DNA from: Pleurocapsa sp. PCC 7327 | GTDB lineage: Bacteria; Cyanobacteriota; Cyanobacteriia; Cyanobacteriales; Microcystaceae | NCBI RefSeq assembly: GCF_000317025.1 | Contig: NC_019689.1 | Location: 3,674,024-3,738,023, forward strand | Length of the DNA: 64,000 bases | Direction: 5' to 3' | The notes under the pieces: generated by a model | The model's database searches: none | Seen by the model: the letters and a program-made list of their open reading frames with translations, nothing else | Told to the model about the DNA's origin: nothing | In this document: in pieces, positions 9,367 through 17,938 of the stretch | Position numbering within the stretch: position 1 is the first letter of the stretch | Layout: every line of letters starts with the position of its first letter | Program-made: the position numbers and the translations under genes

Positions 9367-10077
9367 ATGGAAAGCCTATGCTACACTTTTATCGTCCGGC
9401 GACTAGCAACCTTTCTGGCAATTGCAACGCTGACTTTATGCTTGCTTGCAGCGTCCACGGGAGTTCTTCTAGCATTTTACTATTCCCCTTCTGCGGGCAA
9501 AGCCTTTTCATCGATCGAGCGCATCGCTACCGAAATTCCCAACGGTTGGCTGATTCGCAGCTTACACGACATTGCAGGTAACGGACTGATTGTTGTCGCG
9601 CTAGTGCAAATTGTCGTGATGTTTTTAGGACGGCAATTTCGCTTCGGTTGGCTGACTGCCTGGATTTCAGGAATCGCGTTAACTCTGAGCGCGATCGCAC
9701 TGAGCTGGACGGCAATGAATCTCGAATGGACTCAAACGGGGTATTGGCGTTTGACCCTCGAACTTGGCATTATTGAAAGTATTCCGCTAATCGGTCAAAC
9801 CCTGCGAGAGTTTCTGACGGGTGGCGAAGCAATTGGGACGGTTACGCTTCAACACTTGTTTGCTCTGCACAGCTACGTACTCTCAAGCTTAGCAGTCCTT
9901 CTCTCGATAATTCATTTAGTCGGACTGCTTTTCCAAGAACGCCAAGAAAAACAGCTGCAAGCTTTATCTTTAGAAACCGAAACCCAAAAAGACTCAAGAC
10001 AGTCTAGCTCGGATCTAACTTCCCCATCCTCGGAAGTCTTAGATCTTGCACCAGCTTTTCATCCCACCAAGAAATAA
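9367..10077 (+). CDS. Divergent cytochrome b6-like membrane protein with one heme ligand replaced
   Basis: This 236-residue protein has four hydrophobic helices arranged like the N-terminal half of cytochrome b / b6. In helix B the first heme ligand His67 is present, but the partner 14 residues later is Gln81 instead of His. In helix D the pair His168 and His183 has the canonical spacing of 15. By analogy with b6, one heme (His67/His168) could bind normally, while the second (Gln81/His183) has lost a ligand. No cytochrome f, Rieske or subunit IV gene is adjacent. The C-terminal 35 residues are a hydrophilic Ser/Glu/Thr-rich tail. It may be a membrane electron carrier outside the b6f complex. 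Confidence 0.7.
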   Translation: MESLCYTFIVRRLATFLAIATLTLCLLAASTGVLLAFYYSPSAGKAFSSIERIATEIPNGWLIRSLHDIAGNGLIVVALVQIVVMFLGRQFRFGWLTAWISGIALTLSAIALSWTAMNLEWTQTGYWRLTLELGIIESIPLIGQTLREFLTGGEAIGTVTLQHLFALHSYVLSSLAVLLSIIHLVGLLFQERQEKQLQALSLETETQKDSRQSSSDLTSPSSEVLDLAPAFHPTKK

Positions 10078-10099
10078 ATCTCTTGGCTTATAGCTAAAG

Positions 10100-11260
10100 T
10101 CAGATAAATCTGACCAGAAATAATGGGATACAAGCCCCATCTTTCCAGACGGCTTTATTTCTGTTATCCTAGTTGCCATAGAAGTTTTCCACGTCAATAA
10201 TAGTTTTAGAGTTTAAGGCAAAGGGGAAAACAACTCAATATGCGGCTATAGATGAGGCGATAAGAACTGCTCAATTTGTTCGCAACAAATGTATCCGTTT
10301 TTGGATGGATAACCGAGGTGTAGGACAAAAAGAAAAGAACTATATTGCTACAACACTACATTAAGAGCTGAATACTCCTTTGTTAAAGACTTAAACTCTC
10401 ATGCTTGTCAGGTAGGAGTAGAAAGAGCCTATAGCGCTATAGCTAGATTCTACGACAACTGCAAAAAAGGTATTCCCGGCAAGAAAGGTTATCCACAGTT
10501 CAAGAAAAATAGCCGTTCAGTGGAGTATAAAACTTCTGGTTGGAAGTTATCAAAAACGAGAAAGCAAATCACTGTTACAGACAAGAAAGGGATTGGCGAA
10601 CTCAAACTAAAAGGGACGTGGGATTTAAATTTTTACCAACCAGGACAGATAAAACGGGTCAGGTTAGTACGTCGTATAGACGGTCACTATGCCCAATTCT
10701 CAGTCAGTGTAGACAACAAAGTAGAAACACAACCAACGGGTAAAACCATTGGTTTAAAAATAAGTAGGCAACGTGAAGAACGCGCCAAGCGAGTGGCGCG
10801 TTGCGTAATCCAATCTAACGATTTGGTCGCCTATGAAGATCTGAGGATTAAGAACTTAGTTAAAAATCATTGTCTTGCCAAATCTATTAATGATGCTGGT
10901 TGGGATCAATTCAGGAAATGGTTAGAGTATTTTGGTCTGAAGTTTGGCAGGATAACTGTTGCGGTTAATCCTGCTTACACATCTCAAGAATGTTCTCACT
11001 GTGGGGCAGTAGTCAAAAAATCTCTGTCAACAAGAACCCATGTTTGTAAATGTGGATTTGTAATGGATAGAGATTGGAATGCTGCAATTAATAATATTCT
11101 GAAATTAGCCTTGAGTACGGTAGGGCATACCGGAACTTGGATCTTAGATCCGAACGCTTCAGGAGATTCGACCTCTACTCATGCTGGAGAAATCTTGTCT
11201 GAGCAAGTTGGGTCACAGAATGAAGAATCTTCGCCCTTATAGGGCGGAGATTGTCAAAGT
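10100..11260 (+). mobile_element. Decayed IS200/IS605-type element (tnpB only)
   Basis: The left end carries a TCAGAT-AA-ATCTGA palindrome (10100-10113) and an imperfect hairpin AAGCC...GGCTT. The right end carries CGCCC-TTATA-GGGCG followed by GGAGATTGTCAA, the kind of subterminal hairpin seen at IS605-family ends. Between them lies only a broken tnpB and no tnpA, so the element cannot move by itself. The exact ends are uncertain. The right end abuts the stop of the opposing DHH gene. Confidence 0.65.
10201..11242 (+). pseudogene. tnpB: tnpB pseudogene (RNA-guided nuclease family), frameshifted and internally deleted
   Basis: The N-terminal part (IVLEFKAKGKTTQYAAIDEA... to about 10340) and the next part (YSFVKDLNSHACQVGVERAYSAI...) lie in different frames, so there is a frameshift near 10335-10370. 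From 10520 the frame is open to 11242. That part retains AYEDLRIKNL (second catalytic acid), the zinc finger CSHC...CKC and MDRDWNAA (third acid). After GKTIGL the sequence jumps straight to RQREERAKRVAR, so the first RuvC Asp and the following segment are deleted. The product should therefore be catalytically dead. The family normally cuts DNA guided by an RNA from the element's right end. Confidence 0.8.
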
Positions 11261-12501
11261 TAAGTATGAATCACTTTATCGTCGGGGTTGACCAAGCGCA
11301 AGAATTTTTGCTTGATTTGATTGTCAAAGACTTCCCATTTAAGCTTGGTGTATTCGGCATTGTCATTGCTGCCGCTCAAGAAGCCGATGGGGATTTCAAA
11401 TCCTCCCGCCATGTTGCGTCCGCCGCCATAATAGCGCCCTTGGCTGTCTCTACCGAGGGCTTGTTTGAGGAATTCGTCCGGATCGAGCGTCAGTTTGGTA
11501 GTTCTCAGGGAACCGATGATGACTTCTATGTCGTTGTCTTCGTCGTGAACGATTCCGTAGACGACGGCAGTGTGGACGTTTTCTTCGGTGGCGAGAAAAT
11601 CAGCCGCCTGGGGAATGGCATCGCGATCGTCATAGCGCAAATAGCCCACCCCAGCGATAGAAAAGTTATTTTTGAGCTTGCGATTTTTCAGCGCTCGCTC
11701 GATCGCGTCCATCACGTGTCGCGATCGCGCTGATTGTAGAACGGCACTAAGCAACTGACAGTCGTAAAATCGACTTAGATAGGCTGCTGCTAGTAAATCT
11801 TCTTCCTGCGCTTGTAGCAAACCATTGGTATCGGAGCGCACGCCGTGCATCAAAGCGGTGGCGCATTTAACGTGGGCTTTGTTGTTACTGTTAAAGGTTA
11901 ACAGTCCCGCCTGGATGTATTGGGTCAAAATCGTAGCCGTAGCTCGGATTTGCGGGCGCACGTCGATAAATTCCGCCTCTATTTCTCCTTGCTGGGTGTG
12001 GTGATCGATGACGACAACAAAGGGGATTTTTGCCTGTTTTACTAAGGGGATAAGTTGGCTAGTCGTTCCTTGACTGTCTACCAAAACGCATCCTTGATAA
12101 ACGGATAAGTCCCGATCTTTGAGAGTCTGTACGCCCCAGCGTTTTGCAGGTAACTCCGTTAATTTTACCAAGGCAATATTCTCTTGATGGGAAAGGGTTC
12201 CTGCATAAACAATGTCGCATTGGATGTCGTACTGCTGGGCGATCAGTTGATACGCCCAAGCACTAGAGAGGGCATCTGGATCGGGAAAATCTTGGATGAC
12301 GACGATCTGATATTCGCCTCGATGCCTTTCTAGCGTCTGCTTCAGTTTTTCTACGATCGGTCTGATAGATGCAGCATGGCTTTCTCGCTCGAAGGTCAAA
12401 GCAGCCGTTTCTTCGTGCCGATCGACAACTGCTGCATCTGCTTTGACTTCTGGATCGGTGGAATTGTTGCGATCGAGAGGAGTAAGTAAATTTGAAGTCA
12501 T
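11260..12501 (-). CDS. DHH-family phosphoesterase (NrnA/RecJ-like)
   Basis: The 413-residue protein has the DHH superfamily motifs DFPDPDALSSAW (near residue 70) and VIDHHTQ (near residue 165). A C-terminal DHHA1-type substrate-binding domain has GGGRNMAGGFEIP near its end. Members hydrolyse nano-RNAs, pAp or cyclic dinucleotide products using two metal ions bound by the Asp/His motifs. The exact substrate cannot be told from sequence alone. The N terminus (about 50 residues) is polar and variable. Its stop lies at the right end of the decayed transposon, so that element inserted just behind this gene or slightly trimmed it. Confidence 0.8.
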   Translation of the reverse strand: MTSNLLTPLDRNNSTDPEVKADAAVVDRHEETAALTFERESHAASIRPIVEKLKQTLERHRGEYQIVVIQDFPDPDALSSAWAYQLIAQQYDIQCDIVYAGTLSHQENIALVKLTELPAKRWGVQTLKDRDLSVYQGCVLVDSQGTTSQLIPLVKQAKIPFVVVIDHHTQQGEIEAEFIDVRPQIRATATILTQYIQAGLLTFNSNNKAHVKCATALMHGVRSDTNGLLQAQEEDLLAAAYLSRFYDCQLLSAVLQSARSRHVMDAIERALKNRKLKNNFSIAGVGYLRYDDRDAIPQAADFLATEENVHTAVVYGIVHDEDNDIEVIIGSLRTTKLTLDPDEFLKQALGRDSQGRYYGGGRNMAGGFEIPIGFLSGSNDNAEYTKLKWEVFDNQIKQKFLRLVNPDDKVIHT

Positions 12502-13080
12502 TTGAAAAGAATTTTAAAAAAGACTCAGCCGTTTTCCTGTAATAATTGAAGAATTATATAACCTGCTCCTAGTCTAAAACTAACTCACCTGTCGAGTGAT
12601 GGATTTCATCGATTTATTTTTCTTAAGCGATAAGATTAAAGACAGCTCAAACTACTTACGATATAATTTATACAAAAATTTCCGTAGAGAGGAAGTCGGG
12701 TTAACCGACACGACAACCGAACGCGATCTATAGCGCAGCACTCGCACGAATTCAACATCGTTCGACATCTGAGGCGATTGTTTTTATCATAGCCTAAACT
12801 CAATAGTTTGTCATTGTGTTGAGGATTGGAGATTGGTAATATCAATTCGCCAGGATTGGCAATTCACAACACAATTGTCAATGATTTTCCCTTGGCAATT
12901 ATTAAAATATAGTCAGGACATGAACCTGTCATGTAAAATTCACAATATTGTCACAGAAAGTTCATATCCCTCATCTACAGTAAGAAATGTCAGCTCAAGC
13001 GCTCCAGCCGTTTTCCTCAAACGACACTCCTCACACTGCTGAGCTGACTTCCTTCTCCTAGCGATCCGAAGCTATAGGGT
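12502..13080. other. Long intergenic region upstream of htrA
   Basis: About 580 bases between divergent genes, with no convincing gene. Near the htrA side is a 9-bp stem GTCAGCTCA / TGAGCTGAC (about 12989-13047) enclosing the unit ACTCCTCACAC (about 13026). A TACAGT hexamer some 10 bases upstream could be a -10. TGTCA-containing words at about 12927 and 12952 weakly resemble the boxes of the peptide promoters but do not fit their spacing. Confidence 0.4.
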
Positions 13081-14361
13081 ATGCGAGACGATCCAAACAC
13101 TATGAAACGAGCTTCTTTTGATTCGGAACTTCCCCATCAATCTTCTTTTTCTGGCTCTCGCTTCTCTCCCGCGAAGAGAATGGCAACCTACCTATCGCTG
13201 CTGCTGTTGGGAGCAGGAATGGGAGTAGGAGGAGTATATATTGCTGGCAGTCCGCCAATGTTGACGCGCACGCCGGGGACTTCAGCTTTAGCTCAAAATA
13301 ATGAGAACTCTCAAGAAAATTCTACCCCCGCGATCGCCGCTCCCACTAACTTTGTGAGTGAGGTAGTCAATCGAGTCGGTCCGGCGGTGGTTAGAATTGA
13401 TGCCTCGCGCACGGTACGAACACAAGTGCCAGAGATGTTTGACGACCCGTTTTTCCGTCGCTTCTTTGGGGATGCAATTCCTTCTTCTCCAGAGCGGCAG
13501 ATTCAGAGAGGCGTAGGTTCCGGCTTTATTGTTAGCGCCAACGGTCAGATTTTGACGAATGCCCACGTAGTCGATGGCGCGGATCGAGTTACCGTAACCC
13601 TCAAAGACGGTCGCACTCTAACGGGTAAAGTCTTGGGGACAGACGATCTGACGGATGTAGCGGTTGTCAAAGTAGAAGCAGAGAATTTGCCGACCGTGAA
13701 GTTGGGCGACTCAAACGCACTCCAAGTCGGAGAGTGGGCGATCGCGATCGGAAATCCTTTAGGATTAGATAACACCGTCACCACGGGGATTATTAGCGGT
13801 ACGGGTCGCAATAGTTCCCAAATCGGCGTCGGCGATAAGCGAGTCAATTTCATTCAAACCGATGCGGCGATCAATCCCGGTAACTCTGGGGGTCCTCTAC
13901 TGAATGCCAAGGGAGAAGTCGTGGGCATCAATACCGCAATTATTCGCGGTGCTCAAGGTCTCGGTTTTGCCATTCCCATCGATCGAGCGATGCAGATTGC
14001 CGAGCAATTGATTGCTAAAGGAAAGGTCGAGCATGCGTATCTGGGCATTCAAATGGCAGAGATTACCCCAGAACTCAAGCAAACGTTACAAGAAAACGAG
14101 GGGTTGACCATCAATGCCGACCAAGGAGTATTGATTGTCAGAGTCGTTCGCAATTCTCCAGCTGCTCGCGCGGGATTGAGGGCAGGCGATGTCATCCAAA
14201 CAATTAACGGTCAATCTGTTAGCACGCCCAGTCAAGTTCAAGATACTGTCGAGAAAACAGCAGTAGGTAATGAGTTATCCATAGCAGTAGAACGCGATGG
14301 GAGAACGGTAAATTTGAATGCTAGAGTGGGAGTATTCCCAACTCGACAAGCTCAAGGTTAG
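13081..14361 (+). CDS. HtrA/Deg-family serine protease
   Basis: The 426-residue protein has an N-terminal membrane anchor (about 38-58), a trypsin-like domain and one C-terminal PDZ domain (about 315-415). The catalytic triad is visible: His in LTNAHVVDG (about 161), Asp in DDLTDVAVVKV (about 193) and Ser in NPGNSGGPL (about 267). Cyanobacteria usually have several paralogues (HtrA, HhoA, HhoB) acting in protein quality control in the periplasm or thylakoid lumen; I cannot say which one this is. The first ATG is at 13081, with a second possible ATG at 13102. A long, structured leader precedes it. Confidence 0.9.
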   Translation: MRDDPNTMKRASFDSELPHQSSFSGSRFSPAKRMATYLSLLLLGAGMGVGGVYIAGSPPMLTRTPGTSALAQNNENSQENSTPAIAAPTNFVSEVVNRVGPAVVRIDASRTVRTQVPEMFDDPFFRRFFGDAIPSSPERQIQRGVGSGFIVSANGQILTNAHVVDGADRVTVTLKDGRTLTGKVLGTDDLTDVAVVKVEAENLPTVKLGDSNALQVGEWAIAIGNPLGLDNTVTTGIISGTGRNSSQIGVGDKRVNFIQTDAAINPGNSGGPLLNAKGEVVGINTAIIRGAQGLGFAIPIDRAMQIAEQLIAKGKVEHAYLGIQMAEITPELKQTLQENEGLTINADQGVLIVRVVRNSPAARAGLRAGDVIQTINGQSVSTPSQVQDTVEKTAVGNELSIAVERDGRTVNLNARVGVFPTRQAQG

Positions 14362-14459
14362 TAGTTGGAAAAAGGAAGCAGAGACGAAATTCCGATCTCC
14401 TCTAGGGACAAGGTATTGTCTTGTCCCTACGCCTAACTTCCAACCCTTAATTTCTCTCT

Positions 14460-15290
14460 ATGCGACAAGTTCTCAGCGGATTTGGCTTTCTTGCGGGAGC
14501 CTCTTATCCTTTTCGCGCCTTGGCAGTTTTTCGACGCACGCCTCGTCTGTGGGGTTATTTAATCGTTCCAATTTTGCTGAATTTTTTTCTAGGCATTATT
14601 TTATATGCAGGCTCTCTATATTTAGGTTGGCAGGTAGTCCAGGATCTCATCACTGGTCTCTCCAACTGGGTCGATTCATTAATTGCTAATCTTCCCGCTT
14701 GGTTGGGGATTTTGGAATATCTTATTGTTGGGTTGGGTTTTTTACTGCATCTGCTGTTGATTATCGTGTTATTCATCGTCACGGGCTTCTTGTTGACTCA
14801 AGTGGGAGTGACGCTAGGCGCGCCATGGTATGGAAAACTCTCAGAAGAGTTAGAGAAAATTCGCACGGGTAAGCTACAAGCGGTAGAAGTCGGAATTTTT
14901 CGGGATATTTGCCGAGCAATCCTGTTTGAATTTAAAAAACTGGTACTCTTTGCCTGTGTAGGAATCCCTTTATTTGTGCTAAATTTTCTGCCGGGAGTAG
15001 GTACGGTAATCTCTACAGTTGGTGGGATAATCCTGACGGGAACGATTGTTTGTCTCGATTTTTTAGATGGTCCGCTAGAACGCCGACGCTTGAGCTTTCG
15101 AGACAAGTTGAGTGTCGTTTTTGGCAGTTTGCCTGCCAGTGCCGGCTTTGGTTTGGTCTGTTTGGGATTGATTAGTATTCCCTTAGTCAATCTGGTGACG
15201 ATTCCGCTGTGCGTTGCTTCGGGAACATTGTTTTTTTGCGATCGCATTTTGCCCAAGCGTTTTCGGTCTGTTGATAATGCTAAGGGCTAA
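14460..15290 (+). CDS. EI24-domain membrane protein
   Basis: This 276-residue protein begins GASYPFRALAVFRRTPRLWGYLIVPILLN, typical of the EI24/CysZ-like family. It has about four to five hydrophobic segments (near 30-55, 78-115, 158-205 and 230-260). CysZ relatives transport sulfate, but cyanobacterial EI24 proteins are uncharacterised and no cysteine genes are nearby. It lies 11 bases before the next gene and is probably co-transcribed with it. Confidence 0.75.
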   Translation: MRQVLSGFGFLAGASYPFRALAVFRRTPRLWGYLIVPILLNFFLGIILYAGSLYLGWQVVQDLITGLSNWVDSLIANLPAWLGILEYLIVGLGFLLHLLLIIVLFIVTGFLLTQVGVTLGAPWYGKLSEELEKIRTGKLQAVEVGIFRDICRAILFEFKKLVLFACVGIPLFVLNFLPGVGTVISTVGGIILTGTIVCLDFLDGPLERRRLSFRDKLSVVFGSLPASAGFGLVCLGLISIPLVNLVTIPLCVASGTLFFCDRILPKRFRSVDNAKG

Positions 15291-15301
15291 TTAGCTAATT
15301 T

Positions 15302-16072
15302 ATGTTAAGTCAAACGATCTCGATTCCCGATACCCCAAATGTCAGTTTGGTAGCCTTTTATGGCACTAAACCAACTGCCTTAAAATTATTCATTGAATCC
15401 TTACAAACACGCATTTCAGAAGCGCTGGATAATAGTTTTGAATGTTATCTCCTCGAACAAGTACACGCCACAATTATTGGATGTGAAGGATTGAAAACAG
15501 AAAAAGGCATCCTAAGCAAGTGGTTTTTAGAGCATCGGGGTGAAGAAAGATATATTAAGTTAGCTGATTTTATCAATTATGTTCGTCAGAGCGATCGCTT
15601 GCCCATTCATGTAAAGATCGGTGGCTACGCTCCAAAGATCGACTATGGTTTTTTAAGTCAAAATAAGCATCCCTTTGAACGTTCTTTTCAATTTCTAGGA
15701 AATATTGCCGTATCGATCGGATGGTCGTTGAGAGAAAGAAAAATTTCTCGCGATCTCGATCGCTTTCGTCTAGAATGCCAAAATTTTAACTTACTCCATA
15801 AATATCATAAGCACCCCAATTCAGTAGATAATGATTGCTATATGCGGATTGGCGTTATCAAAGGCAAAGTTAACGATCGAGAAATCAAAAAGATCGAACG
15901 AGAAATTCAGAATAGTTTGAGAAATATATCGCCCATTCATTTATCTATAGGTTTCGATAACCTCAAATTTGTAAGGTATCAAGATCTAGCACTTTCACTT
16001 GATAAAACTCAAATAATTTCTCTTAAAAATGCCACTGAAGATAAAGTCGAAAAATTTTATCCATCGAGATAA
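15302..16072 (+). CDS. Probable 2H phosphoesterase (LigT-like fold)
   Basis: This 256-residue soluble protein contains two HxT/S motifs about 158 residues apart: VHATIIG with His55 and IHLSIGF with His213. Each is flanked by hydrophobic strands, the hallmark of the 2H phosphoesterase superfamily (2'-5' RNA ligase-like, cyclic phosphodiesterase, AKAP-like). In those enzymes the two His act as acid and base on 2',3'-cyclic phosphates or 2'-5' bonds. The sequence is otherwise unfamiliar. It follows the EI24 gene after 11 bases. The assignment rests on motif pattern only. Confidence 0.55.
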   Translation: MLSQTISIPDTPNVSLVAFYGTKPTALKLFIESLQTRISEALDNSFECYLLEQVHATIIGCEGLKTEKGILSKWFLEHRGEERYIKLADFINYVRQSDRLPIHVKIGGYAPKIDYGFLSQNKHPFERSFQFLGNIAVSIGWSLRERKISRDLDRFRLECQNFNLLHKYHKHPNSVDNDCYMRIGVIKGKVNDREIKKIEREIQNSLRNISPIHLSIGFDNLKFVRYQDLALSLDKTQIISLKNATEDKVEKFYPSR

Positions 16073-16107
16073 TAAAAAGCGTAAACGATCGAGGAAAGAT
16101 TATTGGA

Positions 16108-16965
16108 TTAATAGTGCAATGGCACAGTTACTAAAGGAAGAAAAACAAAAAATATCCAACTCCAATACCACCAATTATAAGTCAGATAAAAACTATCTTC
16201 GCTAAGAATAAGATCGATTCGTTCTTTTAAACGGCTATGAGAAGTTGGATCGCTTAGAGCAGCACAAAAACTAGCTGATATATCTATGAATGAAGATTGA
16301 CTAACTTGTTGGGCAACTAACAGCAGCGATTCTGCTAACAGTAAAGAATCTACTTGTTGAATTGCTTGCCGATCTGCTCTTAATTCTCTTAATAATAAAA
16401 GTTCTTGCCAGAGAGATTCTGTATTCGGCAACCAAAAAGTCAGCGATCGCAACCAACCTAACCAGAAAAACCAAAAAGTATCTCGATTATTATAATGAGC
16501 TTGTTCGTGAGCTAATACAGCTATGATATGTTCGCGATCGAGGATATTTAAAAGTCCCTTACTAATAACTAATTCAGGATTTAAAAAACCGATTTGGGCA
16601 CTGTAAGGAAAATTTGTCTCTAAAATTCTGGCGATTTTTCCTTCTACTATTTGCTGGGGATAGGCACAAATTTTTTGCCGAGATCGCCACGCTTGATACG
16701 ATAACTTAACACCTAAAATGCCTGCAAAAGTAACAAACCCTATAGCCAGCATATAGCTCAACCAGCTTGCTCTCCAGCCTAGCATTGTGCCTTTATATCC
16801 CATGCACGATACTGCTACAGCCGTCATTAGCAATAGTAAGGGAGGAAAAAGAAATAAAAATAGCGATCGCTGCCAGGATTTTCTCCAATTTCCTAACAGC
16901 TTTAACGACATTAATCTAATACTAAAAGCCAAGCCCAAGGCTAACAAAATCATCAATGCATGCAT
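16108..16965 (-). CDS. M56/BlaR1-type membrane metallopeptidase
   Basis: This 285-residue protein has three or more membrane segments in the first 95 residues, a zinc-binding HEQAH motif (His153, Glu154, His157) and a downstream ELRADRQAI helix that could supply the third ligand. A last hydrophobic segment sits near the C terminus. M56 proteases of the BlaR1/MecR1 type cleave a cognate BlaI repressor. The BlaI-like gene lies directly upstream with a one-base TAATG overlap, which makes that pairing likely. No penicillin-binding sensor domain is present, so the signal is unknown. Confidence 0.8.
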   Translation of the reverse strand: MHALMILLALGLAFSIRLMSLKLLGNWRKSWQRSLFLFLFPPLLLLMTAVAVSCMGYKGTMLGWRASWLSYMLAIGFVTFAGILGVKLSYQAWRSRQKICAYPQQIVEGKIARILETNFPYSAQIGFLNPELVISKGLLNILDREHIIAVLAHEQAHYNNRDTFWFFWLGWLRSLTFWLPNTESLWQELLLLRELRADRQAIQQVDSLLLAESLLLVAQQVSQSSFIDISASFCAALSDPTSHSRLKERIDLILSEDSFYLTYNWWYWSWIFFVFLPLVTVPLHY

Positions 16966-17387
16966 TATTTTTGTTCCTCTCTTTGGCGACGAATTTTTTC
17001 TAGACGGGACGCAATCGCTTCTAGTTGTTCGAGACTGGCTGTATCCAGGCTATCCGCAAAAGAAGCTACGATATCGGGATTGCTAACGGCTAAAAATTGA
17101 TGCAACTGTTCGTAAGATTTAATTGCCCGCGCTTCTTCGCGAGATACCAAAGGTTCCCAATAAAAAACCCGCCCTTTTTTATAACAAGACAACCATCCTT
17201 TGTTAGTTAAACGATTGAGAACGGTAGTGACTGAAGTATAAGCTAATTCTCGGTCTGGATCCGATAAAATTCGCTCGTGAACTTCTTTGACAGTCGCGCA
17301 ACCCAGTTCCCAAACAATGTTTAAAATTTCTGTTTCTAAAGGTCCCAGAGACAGTTGTCTGGGGCGATAATCAGGTAACGGAGACAT
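16965..17387 (-). CDS. BlaI/MecI/CopY-family transcriptional repressor
   Basis: This 140-residue protein has an N-terminal winged helix (about 10-80). The segments LGPLETEILNIVWELG, VKEVHERI and TSVTTVLNRLTNKGWL are typical of the BlaI family; the C-terminal helices dimerise. Its stop codon overlaps the start of the M56 protease gene by one base, so repressor and protease form a two-gene unit. Such repressors are removed by the partner protease and usually control their own operon. The promoter region at 17388-17546 lies between it and a divergent gene. Confidence 0.85.
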   Translation of the reverse strand: MSPLPDYRPRQLSLGPLETEILNIVWELGCATVKEVHERILSDPDRELAYTSVTTVLNRLTNKGWLSCYKKGRVFYWEPLVSREEARAIKSYEQLHQFLAVSNPDIVASFADSLDTASLEQLEAIASRLEKIRRQREEQK

Positions 17388-17546
17388 ATTTCTTGTTTTC
17401 GTTTGCTGTTTAATGATGCCTGTTAAAGGCGATAAATTGTATCATCGATCGCTCAATCGATTCCGTTAATCGATCGTTAAGCCAATTTAATTTTAGAGGG
17501 TTAACGTTCCTGATAGAATAGCTTCGTCCCTTTTCACTACACTAAC

Positions 17547-17855
17547 ATGTCTGCTGAAACCCAAGCATCGTCACAAAATACAACTGGCGCTGATGCGGTA
17601 GATGCTGCTATCGCCAAAGGAATCGATCTCGATGGCACTCCCATTCCGGCTGAAAAACTGGAACTCTACAACAAAATCATGGCACTAGAAGCCAACAGAC
17701 AGCGTAGCGGCGTTAGCAATACGATGCGATCGCGAATCGTTAGAATTGGTTCCAAGCATATTGCTAAAGATGAATTAAATCAAATGTTAACTGATGCTGG
17801 TTTTGCCCCTCTAAAAGAGAAAGAAATCGCCTTTTTTATGGCGGCAAATAAATGA
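17547..17855 (+). CDS. Conserved cyanobacterial small protein (DUF4090-like)
   Basis: This 102-residue soluble protein is acidic at the N terminus and has a basic middle (NTMRSRIVRIGSKHIAKDELNQML), ending KEKEIAFFMAANK. I tentatively connect it with the cyanobacterial DUF4090 family; the function is unknown. No signal peptide or membrane segment is seen. It is followed after about 80 bases by a transporter gene on the same strand and is divergent from the blaI-like gene. Confidence 0.65.
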   Translation: MSAETQASSQNTTGADAVDAAIAKGIDLDGTPIPAEKLELYNKIMALEANRQRSGVSNTMRSRIVRIGSKHIAKDELNQMLTDAGFAPLKEKEIAFFMAANK

Positions 17856-17938
17856 CAAGATTGATAGGAATCGACCCTAGCGAGTTCGGCATTTAGGATC
17901 TTAGAAATGTGCTACTCAAGCTTTGCGCTCGCAATACC

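Noticed and set aside
11251-11733. Plus-strand frame of 160 codons after the tnpB relic
   Set aside because: It lies wholly antisense to the DHH phosphoesterase, whose motifs are intact.
12927-12957. TGTCATG and TGTCACA words upstream of htrA as a sixth regulon promoter
   Set aside because: The distance is 25 rather than 23-24, only half-boxes are present and no -10 lies at the expected distance.
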